64,000 bases of DNA from contig NZ_BMNC01000024.1 in assembly GCF_014646255.1 (NCBI RefSeq), positions 1 to 64,000 on the forward strand, in the 5' to 3' direction. This document shows positions 50,641-58,028 of the stretch, one piece after another (positions within the stretch are counted from its first letter, which is position 1; every line of letters starts with the position of its first letter). A program made the translations under genes and the position numbers. Source of the DNA: Lentzea pudingi. GTDB taxonomy: Bacteria > Actinomycetota > Actinomycetes > Mycobacteriales > Pseudonocardiaceae. The notes beneath the pieces were generated by a model that was given only the letters and a program-made list of their open reading frames with translations, had not been told where the DNA came from and ran no database searches.

Positions 50641-51624
50641 TCAGCGCTGGGGCGCCGCGCGACGGTATCCGGCCTCCATCCGCCCGCCCGCGGACACCAG
50701 CACGGCCTCCACGACGGCGATGAACCGCTCGGCGCCCTCGCCCCGCACCAGCGCCCGGTAGGAGTCGACGAGCTCGTCCTCCTTGGCGTCGCGCAACCGG
50801 CGCAGCAACCACTTGCCGTGCCCGAGCCACCGGTTCTGCACCACCAACGCCAGTTCTCCCGCGCAGGTCAGCAGACGGGCCGCGACGAACAGACGCTCGT
50901 CCTCGTCCCGTGCGCCGATCAGGTCTTCGAGCAGGTCCGTGGTGCCGTAGCGACGGTCTTCCAGCTCGGTGACGGTCGCGGGCGGCGGACCTGCGTCCAG
51001 CCGAGCGCGCGCCTCGGACCGGATGCGCTGACCGGTGCCGTCGGCGTCGAGCATGAGGAACCCCTCGGCGCACATGTTGAGCAACGGGGGCCGCCGGCCC
51101 TCGATGTCCCTGGCCACAAAGTCCCAGAACGACTCGATCGTGTGGCAGAACAGCTCGACCGGCCAGCCGCGGTGCCGCAGCGTCTCGCGGAACGCGCCCG
51201 GCAGGTCGTCGACGATCACGATCATGTCCAGGTCGGAGTTCGCCGTGTAGGTCCCCGACGCCACGCTGCCGCCGAGGAACGCCGCCCTGGCCAGCGGGTA
51301 CTTGGCGTCGAGCACGTCCCGTGCGACCTGCACCGGGTCCTTGTCCCAGTCCAGCGGGTGGCCGGTGACGTAGTAGTCCTCGTCGGGATCCAGCGGACCC
51401 AGCACGTGCTCGATGCACGGACGGATGGCGGGGACCACCTCGTTCAGGTCCACGAGCCACGGGTTGTCCTCGGCGTCGAAGAACGGTCTGATCATCAGGA
51501 ACTGCTGCCGCGAGATCTCCCGCTCGCTGACCGGCGCCCCGCTGCGCCGCTTCGAATAGCCCTTCAGGCGCCAACCCATGTTGTCGCCGTAGGCATGCCT
51601 GACCTCGTCCTGGTCCCCCGACAT
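50641..51624 (-). CDS. Nucleotidyltransferase-domain protein
   Basis: This 327-aa protein has the polymerase-beta-like minimal nucleotidyltransferase core GGSVASGTYTANSDLDMIVI (GS-x10-D-x-D) at about residues 114-134. A helical region follows that often binds the second substrate (EDLIGARDEDERLFVAARLL). It could modify a small molecule or tRNA, or act like a KNTase/MNT protein; no HEPN partner is adjacent, so a toxin-antitoxin reading is not supported. ATG 51624 is favoured over a frame extending to 51783, which runs into the eis-like gene. The function is unknown. Confidence 0.75.
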   Translation of the reverse strand: MSGDQDEVRHAYGDNMGWRLKGYSKRRSGAPVSEREISRQQFLMIRPFFDAEDNPWLVDLNEVVPAIRPCIEHVLGPLDPDEDYYVTGHPLDWDKDPVQVARDVLDAKYPLARAAFLGGSVASGTYTANSDLDMIVIVDDLPGAFRETLRHRGWPVELFCHTIESFWDFVARDIEGRRPPLLNMCAEGFLMLDADGTGQRIRSEARARLDAGPPPATVTELEDRRYGTTDLLEDLIGARDEDERLFVAARLLTCAGELALVVQNRWLGHGKWLLRRLRDAKEDELVDSYRALVRGEGAERFIAVVEAVLVSAGGRMEAGYRRAAPQR

Positions 51625-51676
51625 CCGACCATTGTGACCGACGTGCGGGTGGGGATCACGTAATGAAAGCCGTTCG

Positions 51677-52840
51677 TCAGAAGAAGTCCGCGATCCGGGG
51701 CGTGCCGGACGAGGCCGTGAGCTGGTCGAGCAGCGCCGCATCGGCCGGGTCGCCCTCCAGCACACCGGCGCGCCGCAACGCATGCGTGTTCTGCGCGCCG
51801 GAGAACCACGGCCCGAGCGCCCGCGCGTGCAGCCTCACCGCGCCGGTGCCGCCAGGTTCGACGCGCACCGAACCGTCCTGCACCACGAGACGTTGCGGGC
51901 CCGCGTGCCACGGTGCGTGGTCGTCGACGACCTCGAGGTCGACCGTCGCGTCGGCGAGGCGCGGCCAGCCCCGTGCGGCCACGGCGGCGGGCAGGTCGAC
52001 GACGCGCTGCATCCAGGTCGACGTCCAGACGGAGTAGCGCAACGGCGTGGCGGCCAGGAGGTTCACCGTCGCCGGGTCGGTGATCCGCAGGTCGACCGCC
52101 TCGAGCGCGCCCGCCCACGACGCCAGCGACGCGAGCAGGTTCAGCTGGGCCTCGACGTCGACGCCGATGAGGTCGTGGACCTTGAGCCGGCCCATGTCGC
52201 CGCCGGGCTCGCGCTGGGCCGTCAGGTAGCCGCGCAGGCCGTCCGGGCCGGGCAGCACGCTGACCAGGTCGATCTCGAGGACCTTCTCGACGTCGATCCG
52301 CGGTGGACGGCGGTCGAGCATGCCGTCGATCGTCCGCGCCACCTCCAGGTAGCACTCGTGCAGCGCGGGGAGGTCGCTCTTCTCGGCGGGACGCGAGGGG
52401 ATCAGCTCCGCGGGCTTCGGCACCGACAGCAGCCTGTCCATCGGCAGCTCGACCCACTCGAACACCCCGGCGCGTTCCCAGCCGCGGCGCCGGTACAGCG
52501 TCGGCACGGTGGCGAACAGGACCGAGAGCGACTGGCCGTGCTCCCGCATGGTGCGCAGCGACGCGTCGAGCAGCGCGTTCGCGATCCCCCGGCCGCGGTA
52601 CGCCCCGTCGACGGCGACACCGCCGATCCCGCCCATGGGGACCGCGGCGCCGCCGTAGAACTGCGCGTACGAGCCGATGCCGAGCACACCCGCGACCCGG
52701 CCGTCGATCTCGGCCGCCAGTCCGAGCGAACCCGGCCTCAGCAGCGGTCCCGACGGCTTCGTCCCGTTGAACGCGACCTTGCGCAACCGGAACACGGCGT
52801 CGCGGTCGTCCTCGGTGAACTCGCGGATGTGCACGGACAT
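51677..52840 (-). CDS. Eis-family GNAT acetyltransferase
   Basis: This 387-aa protein has a tandem GNAT fold with the acetyl-CoA loop VDGAYRGRGIANALLDASLR, a second degenerate GNAT domain and a C-terminal SCP2-like domain, the plan of mycobacterial Eis and its relatives. Eis enzymes acetylate aminoglycosides and other amines, and hexamerise. Substrate here is not known. Start ATG 52840 lies 4 nt downstream of the dehydrogenase stop, so the two may be cotranscribed. Confidence 0.88.
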   Translation of the reverse strand: MSVHIREFTEDDRDAVFRLRKVAFNGTKPSGPLLRPGSLGLAAEIDGRVAGVLGIGSYAQFYGGAAVPMGGIGGVAVDGAYRGRGIANALLDASLRTMREHGQSLSVLFATVPTLYRRRGWERAGVFEWVELPMDRLLSVPKPAELIPSRPAEKSDLPALHECYLEVARTIDGMLDRRPPRIDVEKVLEIDLVSVLPGPDGLRGYLTAQREPGGDMGRLKVHDLIGVDVEAQLNLLASLASWAGALEAVDLRITDPATVNLLAATPLRYSVWTSTWMQRVVDLPAAVAARGWPRLADATVDLEVVDDHAPWHAGPQRLVVQDGSVRVEPGGTGAVRLHARALGPWFSGAQNTHALRRAGVLEGDPADAALLDQLTASSGTPRIADFF

Positions 52841-52844
52841 CTCT

Positions 52845-53660
52845 CTACCAGGTGAAGAAGCCCTGGCCCGACTTCTTTCCCAGCTCGCCGCGGGCGACCT
52901 TGTCCCGCAGCAGCGCCGGGGGCTCGAACCGGGGTCCGAGCCGCGCCGCGAGGTGCTCGGCGATGGCCAGCCGGACGTCGAGCCCGACCAGGTCCGTGAG
53001 CTCCAGCGGCCCCATCGGCCAGCGGTAACCGAGCTTCATGCCGGTGTCGATGTCGGCGGCGGAGGCGACGCCCTCCTCGACCATGCGGATGGCTTCCATA
53101 CCGACGGCGACGCCCAGCCGTGAGGTCGCGAAGCCCGGCGAGTCGCGCACCTCGATGACGGTCTTGCCCATCTGCTCGGCCCACGTCCGCACCTTGGCCA
53201 CGTTCGCGGGGTCAACGCCCTCGTGGTGGACGAGCTCGACGAGTTGCTGCACCGGGACGGGGTTGAAGAAGTGCATGCCCAGCACGCGTTCGCCGGGCAG
53301 TCCGGCGGCGATGTCGGCGATCGAGAGCGACGACGTGTTGGACGCGAGGACCGCGCCGGGGCACTTCTCGGCCGCGAACCCGAGCACCTCCTGCTTGAGC
53401 GGCACGTTCTCCGGTACCGCCTCGACGACGAGCTCGGCGTCGGCGGGCAGCTCACCCGTGCTCAGCTTCGCGAACGCCGCCTCGGCGTCGGCCAGCTTGC
53501 CCTTCTCCCGAGCCTTGTCGAGCGAGCGCCGGACGGCGGCTCTGCCCTGCTCGGCACGCTCCGCGTCGGCCTCCGACAGCGTGACGTCGTGGCCGTTCGC
53601 GAGCAGGAGGTGCGCGATGCCCGCGCCCATCGTGCCGCCGCCGATGACGACGGCCTTCAC
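52845..53660 (-). CDS. 3-hydroxyacyl-CoA dehydrogenase (FadB2-like)
   Basis: This 271-aa NAD-dependent enzyme oxidises 3-hydroxyacyl-CoA in beta-oxidation, or reduces acetoacetyl-CoA. The Rossmann loop is VIGGGTMGAGIAHLLLANG. The motif HFFNPVPVQQLVELV carries the catalytic His, and the C-terminal domain has GYRWPMGPLELTDLVGLD. Start GTG 53660 overlaps the EthD gene by 4 nt (GTGA). It is single-domain, without a hydratase. Confidence 0.93.
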   Translation of the reverse strand: MKAVVIGGGTMGAGIAHLLLANGHDVTLSEADAERAEQGRAAVRRSLDKAREKGKLADAEAAFAKLSTGELPADAELVVEAVPENVPLKQEVLGFAAEKCPGAVLASNTSSLSIADIAAGLPGERVLGMHFFNPVPVQQLVELVHHEGVDPANVAKVRTWAEQMGKTVIEVRDSPGFATSRLGVAVGMEAIRMVEEGVASAADIDTGMKLGYRWPMGPLELTDLVGLDVRLAIAEHLAARLGPRFEPPALLRDKVARGELGKKSGQGFFTW

Positions 53661-53977
53661 TTGTCGACCACCTCGGCGCTGAACATCGCGACGAGCTCCA
53701 TCCCACCGATCTCGGCGAGGTTGGCGCCCGACGTGGCCCACTCCGGCGACTGCAGGGCGGCCTTGAACGACTCCTCGGACTCGAAGTACATCTCCGCCAT
53801 CAGGTGCAGCACGGTGTCGCCGAGGAACCCGCCCAGGAACACCTGTTCCACCCTGGCGACCTCGGCGCGGACCAGGCCGGGAACCGAGCTCACGATCGGC
53901 AGGTGCGACTCGAAGTACTTCTGGTCGAAGCCCTCGGGGTCGTCGGGCTTCTTGTACAGCGCGATGTACTTGATCAT
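53657..53977 (-). CDS. EthD-family protein
   Basis: This 106-aa dimeric alpha-beta barrel-type protein begins MIKYIALYKKPDDPEGFDQ and includes HLPIVSSVPGLVRAEV, as in EthD proteins. EthD is needed for ETBE degradation in Rhodococcus; other members act on small organic molecules or have no known activity. Here it is translationally coupled to a 3-hydroxyacyl-CoA dehydrogenase, so a role in the same catabolic step is possible but inferred. ATG 53977 has GGAGG about 10 nt upstream. Confidence 0.85.
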   Translation of the reverse strand: MIKYIALYKKPDDPEGFDQKYFESHLPIVSSVPGLVRAEVARVEQVFLGGFLGDTVLHLMAEMYFESEESFKAALQSPEWATSGANLAEIGGMELVAMFSAEVVDK

Positions 53978-54051
53978 GTGACACCATCCTCCTCGACTCG
54001 CCGAGCACTGTAACGCCCGGCGCACTCCCGGGGCTGAGGCACGATGGTGGG

Positions 54052-54699
54052 GTGCGGATCATCCTGCTGCGCCACGGACAGAGCCTCGGCAACGTCGACG
54101 AGCTCGCCTACTGCCGCATCCCCGACCACGCCCTGCCGCTCACCCCCGCTGGTGAGGACCAGGCACGCGCCGCCGGTCCGGTGATCGAGGAACTGGTCGG
54201 CGGCGGACCGGTCGCGGCCTACGTCTCGCCGTACACGAGGACGAGGCGGACGTTCGACCTGCTCGGGATCGACGCCGAGCGGATCGTCACCGAGCCGAGG
54301 GTGCGCGAGCAGGACTGGGGCAACCTCCAGGACCCGGTGCAGCAGGAGGTGCTCAAGCACCAGCGGCACGCGTTCGGCCACTTCTTCTTCCGGCTGCCCA
54401 ACGGCGAGTCGGGCGCGGACGTGGACGACCGGGTCGCGGCGTTCCTCGACGGCCTCACCGTGCGGATGCACGAGGACGAGACGCACCCGAAGACGGTGCT
54501 GGTCGTGTCGCACGGTCTGACGATCAGGTTGTTGTGCCGCAGGTTCTTCGACTGGAGTATCGAGCTGTTCGAGTCACTGTCCAATCCGGACACGTGCGAG
54601 AACCGGGTGCTCGACCACGACGGCACGGGCTGGAGGCTGGACCGCCCGTTCGACCAGTGGCGCGACTCACCGGACGGAACGGTCCAGCAGCCCCTTTAA
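54052..54699 (+). CDS. Histidine phosphatase (phosphoglycerate mutase-like)
   Basis: This 215-aa enzyme has the catalytic RHG motif at the N-terminus (ILLRHGQSLGN), an Arg in SPYTRTRRTFD and the second catalytic His in VVSHGLTIRLL near the middle. Its length and the RHGQSLGN start fit the broad-specificity dPGM/phosphatase branch rather than glycolytic mutase. The substrate is unknown. Start GTG 54052. It converges with the ribosomal L32 gene, overlapping by 4 nt. Confidence 0.88.
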   Translation: MRIILLRHGQSLGNVDELAYCRIPDHALPLTPAGEDQARAAGPVIEELVGGGPVAAYVSPYTRTRRTFDLLGIDAERIVTEPRVREQDWGNLQDPVQQEVLKHQRHAFGHFFFRLPNGESGADVDDRVAAFLDGLTVRMHEDETHPKTVLVVSHGLTIRLLCRRFFDWSIELFESLSNPDTCENRVLDHDGTGWRLDRPFDQWRDSPDGTVQQPL

Positions 54700-54857
54700 A
54701 GGAGCCCGCGCTTGTACGCCGCGACCAACCGGCGCGGCACGAGCAGCTCCTTGCCGTCCAACGTCCGCACGCGCACCAGGTCCGGCGCGGTGGCCTTCCA
54801 CTGCGACCGGCGGTGCCGAGTGTTGGACCGGGACGTCTTGCGCTTGGGAACGGCCAT
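54696..54857 (-). CDS. rpmF: Ribosomal protein L32, Cys-free form
   Basis: This 53-aa protein has the L32 start AVPKRKTSRSNTRHRRSQWK. The zinc-binding Cys pairs of the ordinary form are missing, so this is the zinc-independent (C-minus) paralogue, expressed when zinc is scarce. Start ATG 54857 shares a base with the L31 stop (TGATG). It ends a three-gene unit mrf-L31-L32 that diverges from L28-L33-S14-S18 around a candidate Zur site. A second, zinc-binding L32 should exist elsewhere. Confidence 0.93.
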   Translation of the reverse strand: MAVPKRKTSRSNTRHRRSQWKATAPDLVRVRTLDGKELLVPRRLVAAYKRGLL

Positions 54858-55108
54858 CAGCGCTCTCGCTTTCCGTAGCGGCGGTTGAACTTCTCGACCC
54901 GGCCGGCGGTGTCCATGACCCGTTGCGTGCCCGTCCAGAACGGGTGCGAGTCGGCGGTGACGTCGACGATCAGCAGCGGGTAGGAGTTGCCGTCCTCCCA
55001 CTCGATCGTCTTGCTCGAGGTCGCGGTCGAGCGGGTCAGGAACGTCTTGCCGGTGGACGCGTCCTGGAAGACGACCGGGTGGTAGTCGGGGTGGATTCCG
55101 GATTTCAT
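54857..55108 (-). CDS. rpmE2: Ribosomal protein L31, type B (zinc-free)
   Basis: This 83-aa protein begins MKSGIHPDYHPVVFQDASTG and contains FLTRSTATSSKTIEWEDG and DSHPFWTGTQRVMDTAGRVE, the type B L31 sequence that lacks the CxxC zinc site. It replaces zinc-binding L31 under zinc limitation, releasing zinc. ATG 55108 overlaps the mrf stop by 4 nt (ATGA). Confidence 0.96.
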   Translation of the reverse strand: MKSGIHPDYHPVVFQDASTGKTFLTRSTATSSKTIEWEDGNSYPLLIVDVTADSHPFWTGTQRVMDTAGRVEKFNRRYGKRER

Positions 55109-55989
55109 ATGGCCAGCTTTCGGATCGAGTCCACGAAGGACAGTTCGTCGTCGGTGAGCAGCGCGCCCGCGAACGCGTCGGTGATGACGTCCGGTTCGCC
55201 GAGGGTGATCGCCACGATCTGAGTGGTCTTGCCACCGCGAGGCCCGCCCTCGCCGACATGCATGCCGCACCCTGCGGATTCCAGGTGCAGCGCGACGTCC
55301 GGCTCGTCCGCGACCCAGAGCCGGCCGCGTGAACGCACGACCGTTCCGCTCAGCAACGAGTCGAGCGCGTCGTTGAGGCGGGCCGGGTGGAACGGCCGGT
55401 CCGCCGTGAAAACCGCTGTCGAGACACCACATTCGGGCGCGAGGGGCATCATCCGCGGCCTTTTGCCCCTGCGCGCCACCACCGTCTCGGGCGTGCAGCG
55501 GTGCGCGCCGGGAGCGAGGCGGTCGAGCACGGCGAGCGTGCGTTCGTCCGCGTCTCCCTGCAGCACCAGCACATCCGCCGCCTCGGCCTGCGCGACGACG
55601 ACCTGCGCGACGGTCCGCCGGTCGCTGGTCATCGAAGCGTCGCTCAACGCGTCGTCCAGCCAGGTCGCCGCGTCGAGCACGGTGATCACGCACTCGACGT
55701 CGACGCCGAGCTTGCGGCGCACCGCGTCCGGCTCCAGCAGCGGGTCCAGGTGCAGCACGACCGTGTGCCCGGCGAACGTGCTGAGCAGCTCCCGCAGGTC
55801 CTCGCGCACGGTGCAGGACACGCACCCGTGCAGCAGCCCGACCTCGGTCGCGACGCCGTCGACCCAGCGCGTGACGCTCGTTTCCGCGGCCACGTGCCGT
55901 ACGAGCACCGAACCGGGCCGGTCGCGCCACACCCGCACAGCGACGTCGTGGTCGACCAGCCCCGCCACCATAACGACAACGGTTTCCAT
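55105..55989 (-). CDS. mrf: COG0523/CobW-like protein without Walker A, Mrf-like
   Basis: This 294-aa protein resembles the COG0523 family in HGCVSCTVREDLRELL, HLDPLLEPDAVRRKL and the C-terminal RPFHPARLNDALDSLL...GRLWVADEP half. The GTP-binding loop GxxGxGKT is absent: the N-terminus reads METVVVMVAGLVDHDVAVRV. That matches the mycobacterial MPY recruitment factor (Mrf, Rv0106-type), which lies with C-minus ribosomal proteins and helps install a hibernation factor during zinc starvation. Start ATG 55989 is 16 nt from the candidate Zur site. Assignment is inferred from sequence pattern and context; the partner protein is not in the window. Confidence 0.75.
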   Translation of the reverse strand: METVVVMVAGLVDHDVAVRVWRDRPGSVLVRHVAAETSVTRWVDGVATEVGLLHGCVSCTVREDLRELLSTFAGHTVVLHLDPLLEPDAVRRKLGVDVECVITVLDAATWLDDALSDASMTSDRRTVAQVVVAQAEAADVLVLQGDADERTLAVLDRLAPGAHRCTPETVVARRGKRPRMMPLAPECGVSTAVFTADRPFHPARLNDALDSLLSGTVVRSRGRLWVADEPDVALHLESAGCGMHVGEGGPRGGKTTQIVAITLGEPDVITDAFAGALLTDDELSFVDSIRKLAI

Positions 55990-56004
55990 GTGAGGTACCG
56001 TAGA

Positions 56005-56024
56005 TGAAAACGAAAGTCGTTTCA
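56005..56024. promoter_or_regulatory. Candidate Zur operator between divergent zinc-starvation operons
   Basis: TGAAAACGAAAGTCGTTTCA has TGAAA/TTTCA arms and a perfect inner AAACGA-AAG-TCGTTT. It is placed 16 bp from mrf and 20 bp from L28 and is like, though not identical to, the TGAAAAT-N-ATTTTCA Zur box. A flanking GGTACC pair occurs at 55994 and 56036. Confidence 0.65.
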
Positions 56025-56043
56025 ATCTGCATGAAGGTACCAG

Positions 56044-56274
56044 TTGCGCTGCCAGCTGACCGGCCGTGAGCCGGGCTTCGGCAACCGCGTCTCGCACTCG
56101 CAACGCAAGACGCGGCGCCGGTGGAACCCGAACGTCCAGCGCAAGCGGTACTTCGTGCCGTCGCTGAACAGGTTCGTGACGCTGACGCTGTCCGCGAAGG
56201 GCATCAAGACCGTCGACAAGATCGGCGTCGAGGCCGCGGTGGCCCGGCTCCGCGCGCAGGGGGAGAACATCTGA
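56044..56274 (+). CDS. rpmB: Ribosomal protein L28, zinc-free form
   Basis: This 76-aa protein has the L28 pattern RCQLTGREPGFGNRVSHSQR, RWNPNVQRKRYFVPSLNRFV and the C-terminal KGIKTVDKIGVEAAV. Only one Cys remains, so it cannot form the zinc site of the normal paralogue. Start TTG 56044 has GAAGG about 6 nt upstream; an ATG at 56031 lies in another frame and stops after 12 codons. It heads the L28-L33-S14-S18 operon with each start overlapping or adjoining the previous stop. Confidence 0.92.
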   Translation: MRCQLTGREPGFGNRVSHSQRKTRRRWNPNVQRKRYFVPSLNRFVTLTLSAKGIKTVDKIGVEAAVARLRAQGENI

Positions 56275-56441
56275 TGGCCAAGAGCACGGACGTCCGGCCG
56301 ATCATCAAGATGAGGTCGACCGCCGGCACCGGGTACACGTACGTGACCCGCAAGAACCGGCGCAACGACCCGGACCGCCTGGTGCTGCGCAAGTACGACC
56401 CGGTGGCGCGCAAGCACGTCGAGTTCAAGGAAGAGCGCTGA
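56274..56441 (+). CDS. rpmG: Ribosomal protein L33, zinc-free form
   Basis: This 55-aa protein reads AKSTDVRPIIKMRSTAGTGY, then TYVTRKNRRNDPDRLVLRKY, the L33 sequence with no cysteines. The ATG shares a base with the L28 stop (TGATG), so it is tightly coupled. As part of the C-minus set it replaces zinc-binding L33 during zinc limitation. Confidence 0.94.
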   Translation: MAKSTDVRPIIKMRSTAGTGYTYVTRKNRRNDPDRLVLRKYDPVARKHVEFKEER

Positions 56442-56734
56442 TGGCGAAGAAGTCGAAGATCGCCGCGGACCAGCGCCGCCGCGTGGTCGTGGCGCGGTAC
56501 GCGGAACGGCGGGCCGAGCTCAAGGAGATGCTGCGGCACCCGGAGACGCGCGCGGAAGCGTTGCAGGGGCTGCAGAAGCTGCCGCGGGACGCGTCCCCGA
56601 CCCGGTTGCGCAACCGGGACACCGTGGACGGACGCCCGCGCGCGTTCAACCGGAAGTTCGGCCTGTCCCGCGTCCGGCTGCGGGAGATGGCCCACCGCGG
56701 TGAGCTGCCCGGCGTCTCGAAGGCGAGCTGGTGA
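56441..56734 (+). CDS. rpsN: Ribosomal protein S14, zinc-free long form
   Basis: This 97-aa protein is the long S14 form, with AKKSKIAADQRRRVVVARYA at the start and GRPRAFNRKFGLSRVRLREM near the end. Short actinobacterial S14 is about 61 aa with a CxxC-x(n)-CxxC zinc site; here there is no Cys. ATG 56441 shares a base with the L33 stop (TGATG). Confidence 0.95.
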   Translation: MAKKSKIAADQRRRVVVARYAERRAELKEMLRHPETRAEALQGLQKLPRDASPTRLRNRDTVDGRPRAFNRKFGLSRVRLREMAHRGELPGVSKASW

Positions 56735-56964
56735 TGCGCGAGAAGAGGCCTCTCAAGCGCAGGGTGAACCTCCTCGCGAAGGATGGCGTGACCGTCGTCG
56801 ACTGGAAGGACGTCACGCTGCTGCGCAAGTTCCTCTCGGACCGGGGCAAGATCCGGTCCCGGCGCGTGACCGGCCTGACGCCGCAGCAGCAGCGCCAGGT
56901 CGCCACGGCGATCAAGAACGCACGGGAGATGGCCTTGCTGCCGTACCCGTCACAAACGCGATGA
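56734..56964 (+). CDS. rpsR: Ribosomal protein S18, zinc-free form
   Basis: This 76-aa protein has the S18 segments VDWKDVTLLRKFLSDRGKIR and RRVTGLTPQQQRQVATAIKN. The N-terminal CxxC of the zinc form is absent (MREKRPLKRRVNLL). ATG 56734 shares a base with the S14 stop. It closes the operon; its last 53 nt overlap a convergent small membrane-protein frame. Confidence 0.94.
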   Translation: MREKRPLKRRVNLLAKDGVTVVDWKDVTLLRKFLSDRGKIRSRRVTGLTPQQQRQVATAIKNAREMALLPYPSQTR

Positions 56965-57268
56965 CCCGCACCGCCGCGCTGGCCAGCAGGGCCAGCGCGG
57001 CGAGTTGCACCAGCAACGCGAGCACCCAGGTCGTGTGTTCGTCGACCGTCAGATCGCCACGAACACCCACCAAGAAGGTCGCGTAGAGGCCCCAGCACTG
57101 CAGTGCGGCCAGGCCGGCGCCGACGACCGTCGTCTTCAACGAGACGACCACCACGACGGCGGCGAGCAACACCAACGCGAGCAGCGGCCAGGCACCGGTG
57201 AACGTGGTCACGGCGACTCCTCCGCCGAATCCGAGCGCCGAGCCGTACCCACCTCTCATTCTTCGCAT
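56912..57268 (-). CDS. Small three-helix membrane protein
   Basis: This 118-aa sequence has hydrophobic stretches at about 25-44 (WPLLALVLLAAVVVVVSL), 48-66 and 80-103 (LALLVQLAALALLASAAVRV). It resembles no family I can name. ATG 57268 or 57259 could start it. The 3' end overlaps rpsR by 53 nt on the other strand, which is unusual but possible for convergent genes. The clear helices and gap-filling position support a real gene, but confidence is moderate. Confidence 0.55.
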   Translation of the reverse strand: MRRMRGGYGSALGFGGGVAVTTFTGAWPLLALVLLAAVVVVVSLKTTVVGAGLAALQCWGLYATFLVGVRGDLTVDEHTTWVLALLVQLAALALLASAAVRVIAFVTGTAARPSPVRS

Positions 57269-57351
57269 CCGATCGGTCTATCGCGCAGGTGAGATCAGCG
57301 CCACCTCTCCAGCGTGAAGTTGGTGCTTTCGAGTGAGGCACGATCGCACGA

Positions 57352-57984
57352 ATGAACCTGTACGACGTGGTCCACCGCCGCAGGGACACCCGCGCCGAGT
57401 TCTCCGGTGAAGCGATCCCGGACGACGTGCTGCGCCGGGTGCTGACCGCCGCACACGCCGCCCCCAGCGTCGGCCTCTCCCAGCCGTGGGACTTCGTGCT
57501 CGTGCGGGACGAGTCGACCCGGCGCGCGTTCCGCGACCACGTCCAGGCCGAACGCAGCGTCTTCGCAGCTCAGCTCGACCAGGAGCGAGCGGAGATGTTC
57601 GCACGCATCAAGGTCGAGGGCGTCATGGAGTCCACCCTCGGCATCGTGGTCACCTACGACCCCGACCGGGGCTCGCCGGCGGTGCTCGGCAGGCACGCGA
57701 TCGCGGACGCGGGTCTGTACTCCGTGTGCCTGGCCATCCAGAACCTGTGGCTCGCCGCGACCGAAGAGGGACTCGGTGTTGGCTGGGTGAGCTTCTACCG
57801 AGAAGATGTGCTGCGCCGTCTGCTGGACATCCCCACCAGGGTCCGTCCGGTTGCGTGGTTGTGCGTCGGTCCGGTTCGATCACTGCCCGAAACGCCCGAC
57901 CTGGAACGTCACGGTTGGCGCAACCGACTACCCCTCGATGACGTCCTGCACCACGATCGGTACAGGGCGCGACCAACCCGGTAG
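57352..57984 (+). CDS. bluB: 5,6-dimethylbenzimidazole synthase BluB
   Basis: BluB uses O2 to cleave reduced FMN into 5,6-dimethylbenzimidazole, the lower ligand of vitamin B12. The 210-aa nitroreductase-fold protein has the FMN-binding segment HRRRDTRAEFSGEAIPDDVL, AAPSVGLSQPWDFVLV (the SVGLSQPW signature with catalytic Ser) and EEGLGVGWVSFYRED, which separate BluB from ordinary nitroreductases. Start ATG 57352. No other B12 genes or a cobalamin riboswitch are adjacent. Confidence 0.92.
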   Translation: MNLYDVVHRRRDTRAEFSGEAIPDDVLRRVLTAAHAAPSVGLSQPWDFVLVRDESTRRAFRDHVQAERSVFAAQLDQERAEMFARIKVEGVMESTLGIVVTYDPDRGSPAVLGRHAIADAGLYSVCLAIQNLWLAATEEGLGVGWVSFYREDVLRRLLDIPTRVRPVAWLCVGPVRSLPETPDLERHGWRNRLPLDDVLHHDRYRARPTR

Positions 57985-58028
57985 CCTGTGCGGGCCGCTC
58001 GGCGAGTCGGAACGGAGTCGATGAACGA

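Noticed and set aside
50641..51624. HEPN/MNT-type toxin-antitoxin or abortive-infection pair
   Set aside because: A nucleotidyltransferase core is present, but the neighbouring genes are a membrane channel and an Eis-like acetyltransferase, with no HEPN partner.
56031..56069. ATG ORF of 12 codons just before L28
   Set aside because: It lies in another frame and stops inside rpmB; the L28 start is TTG 56044.
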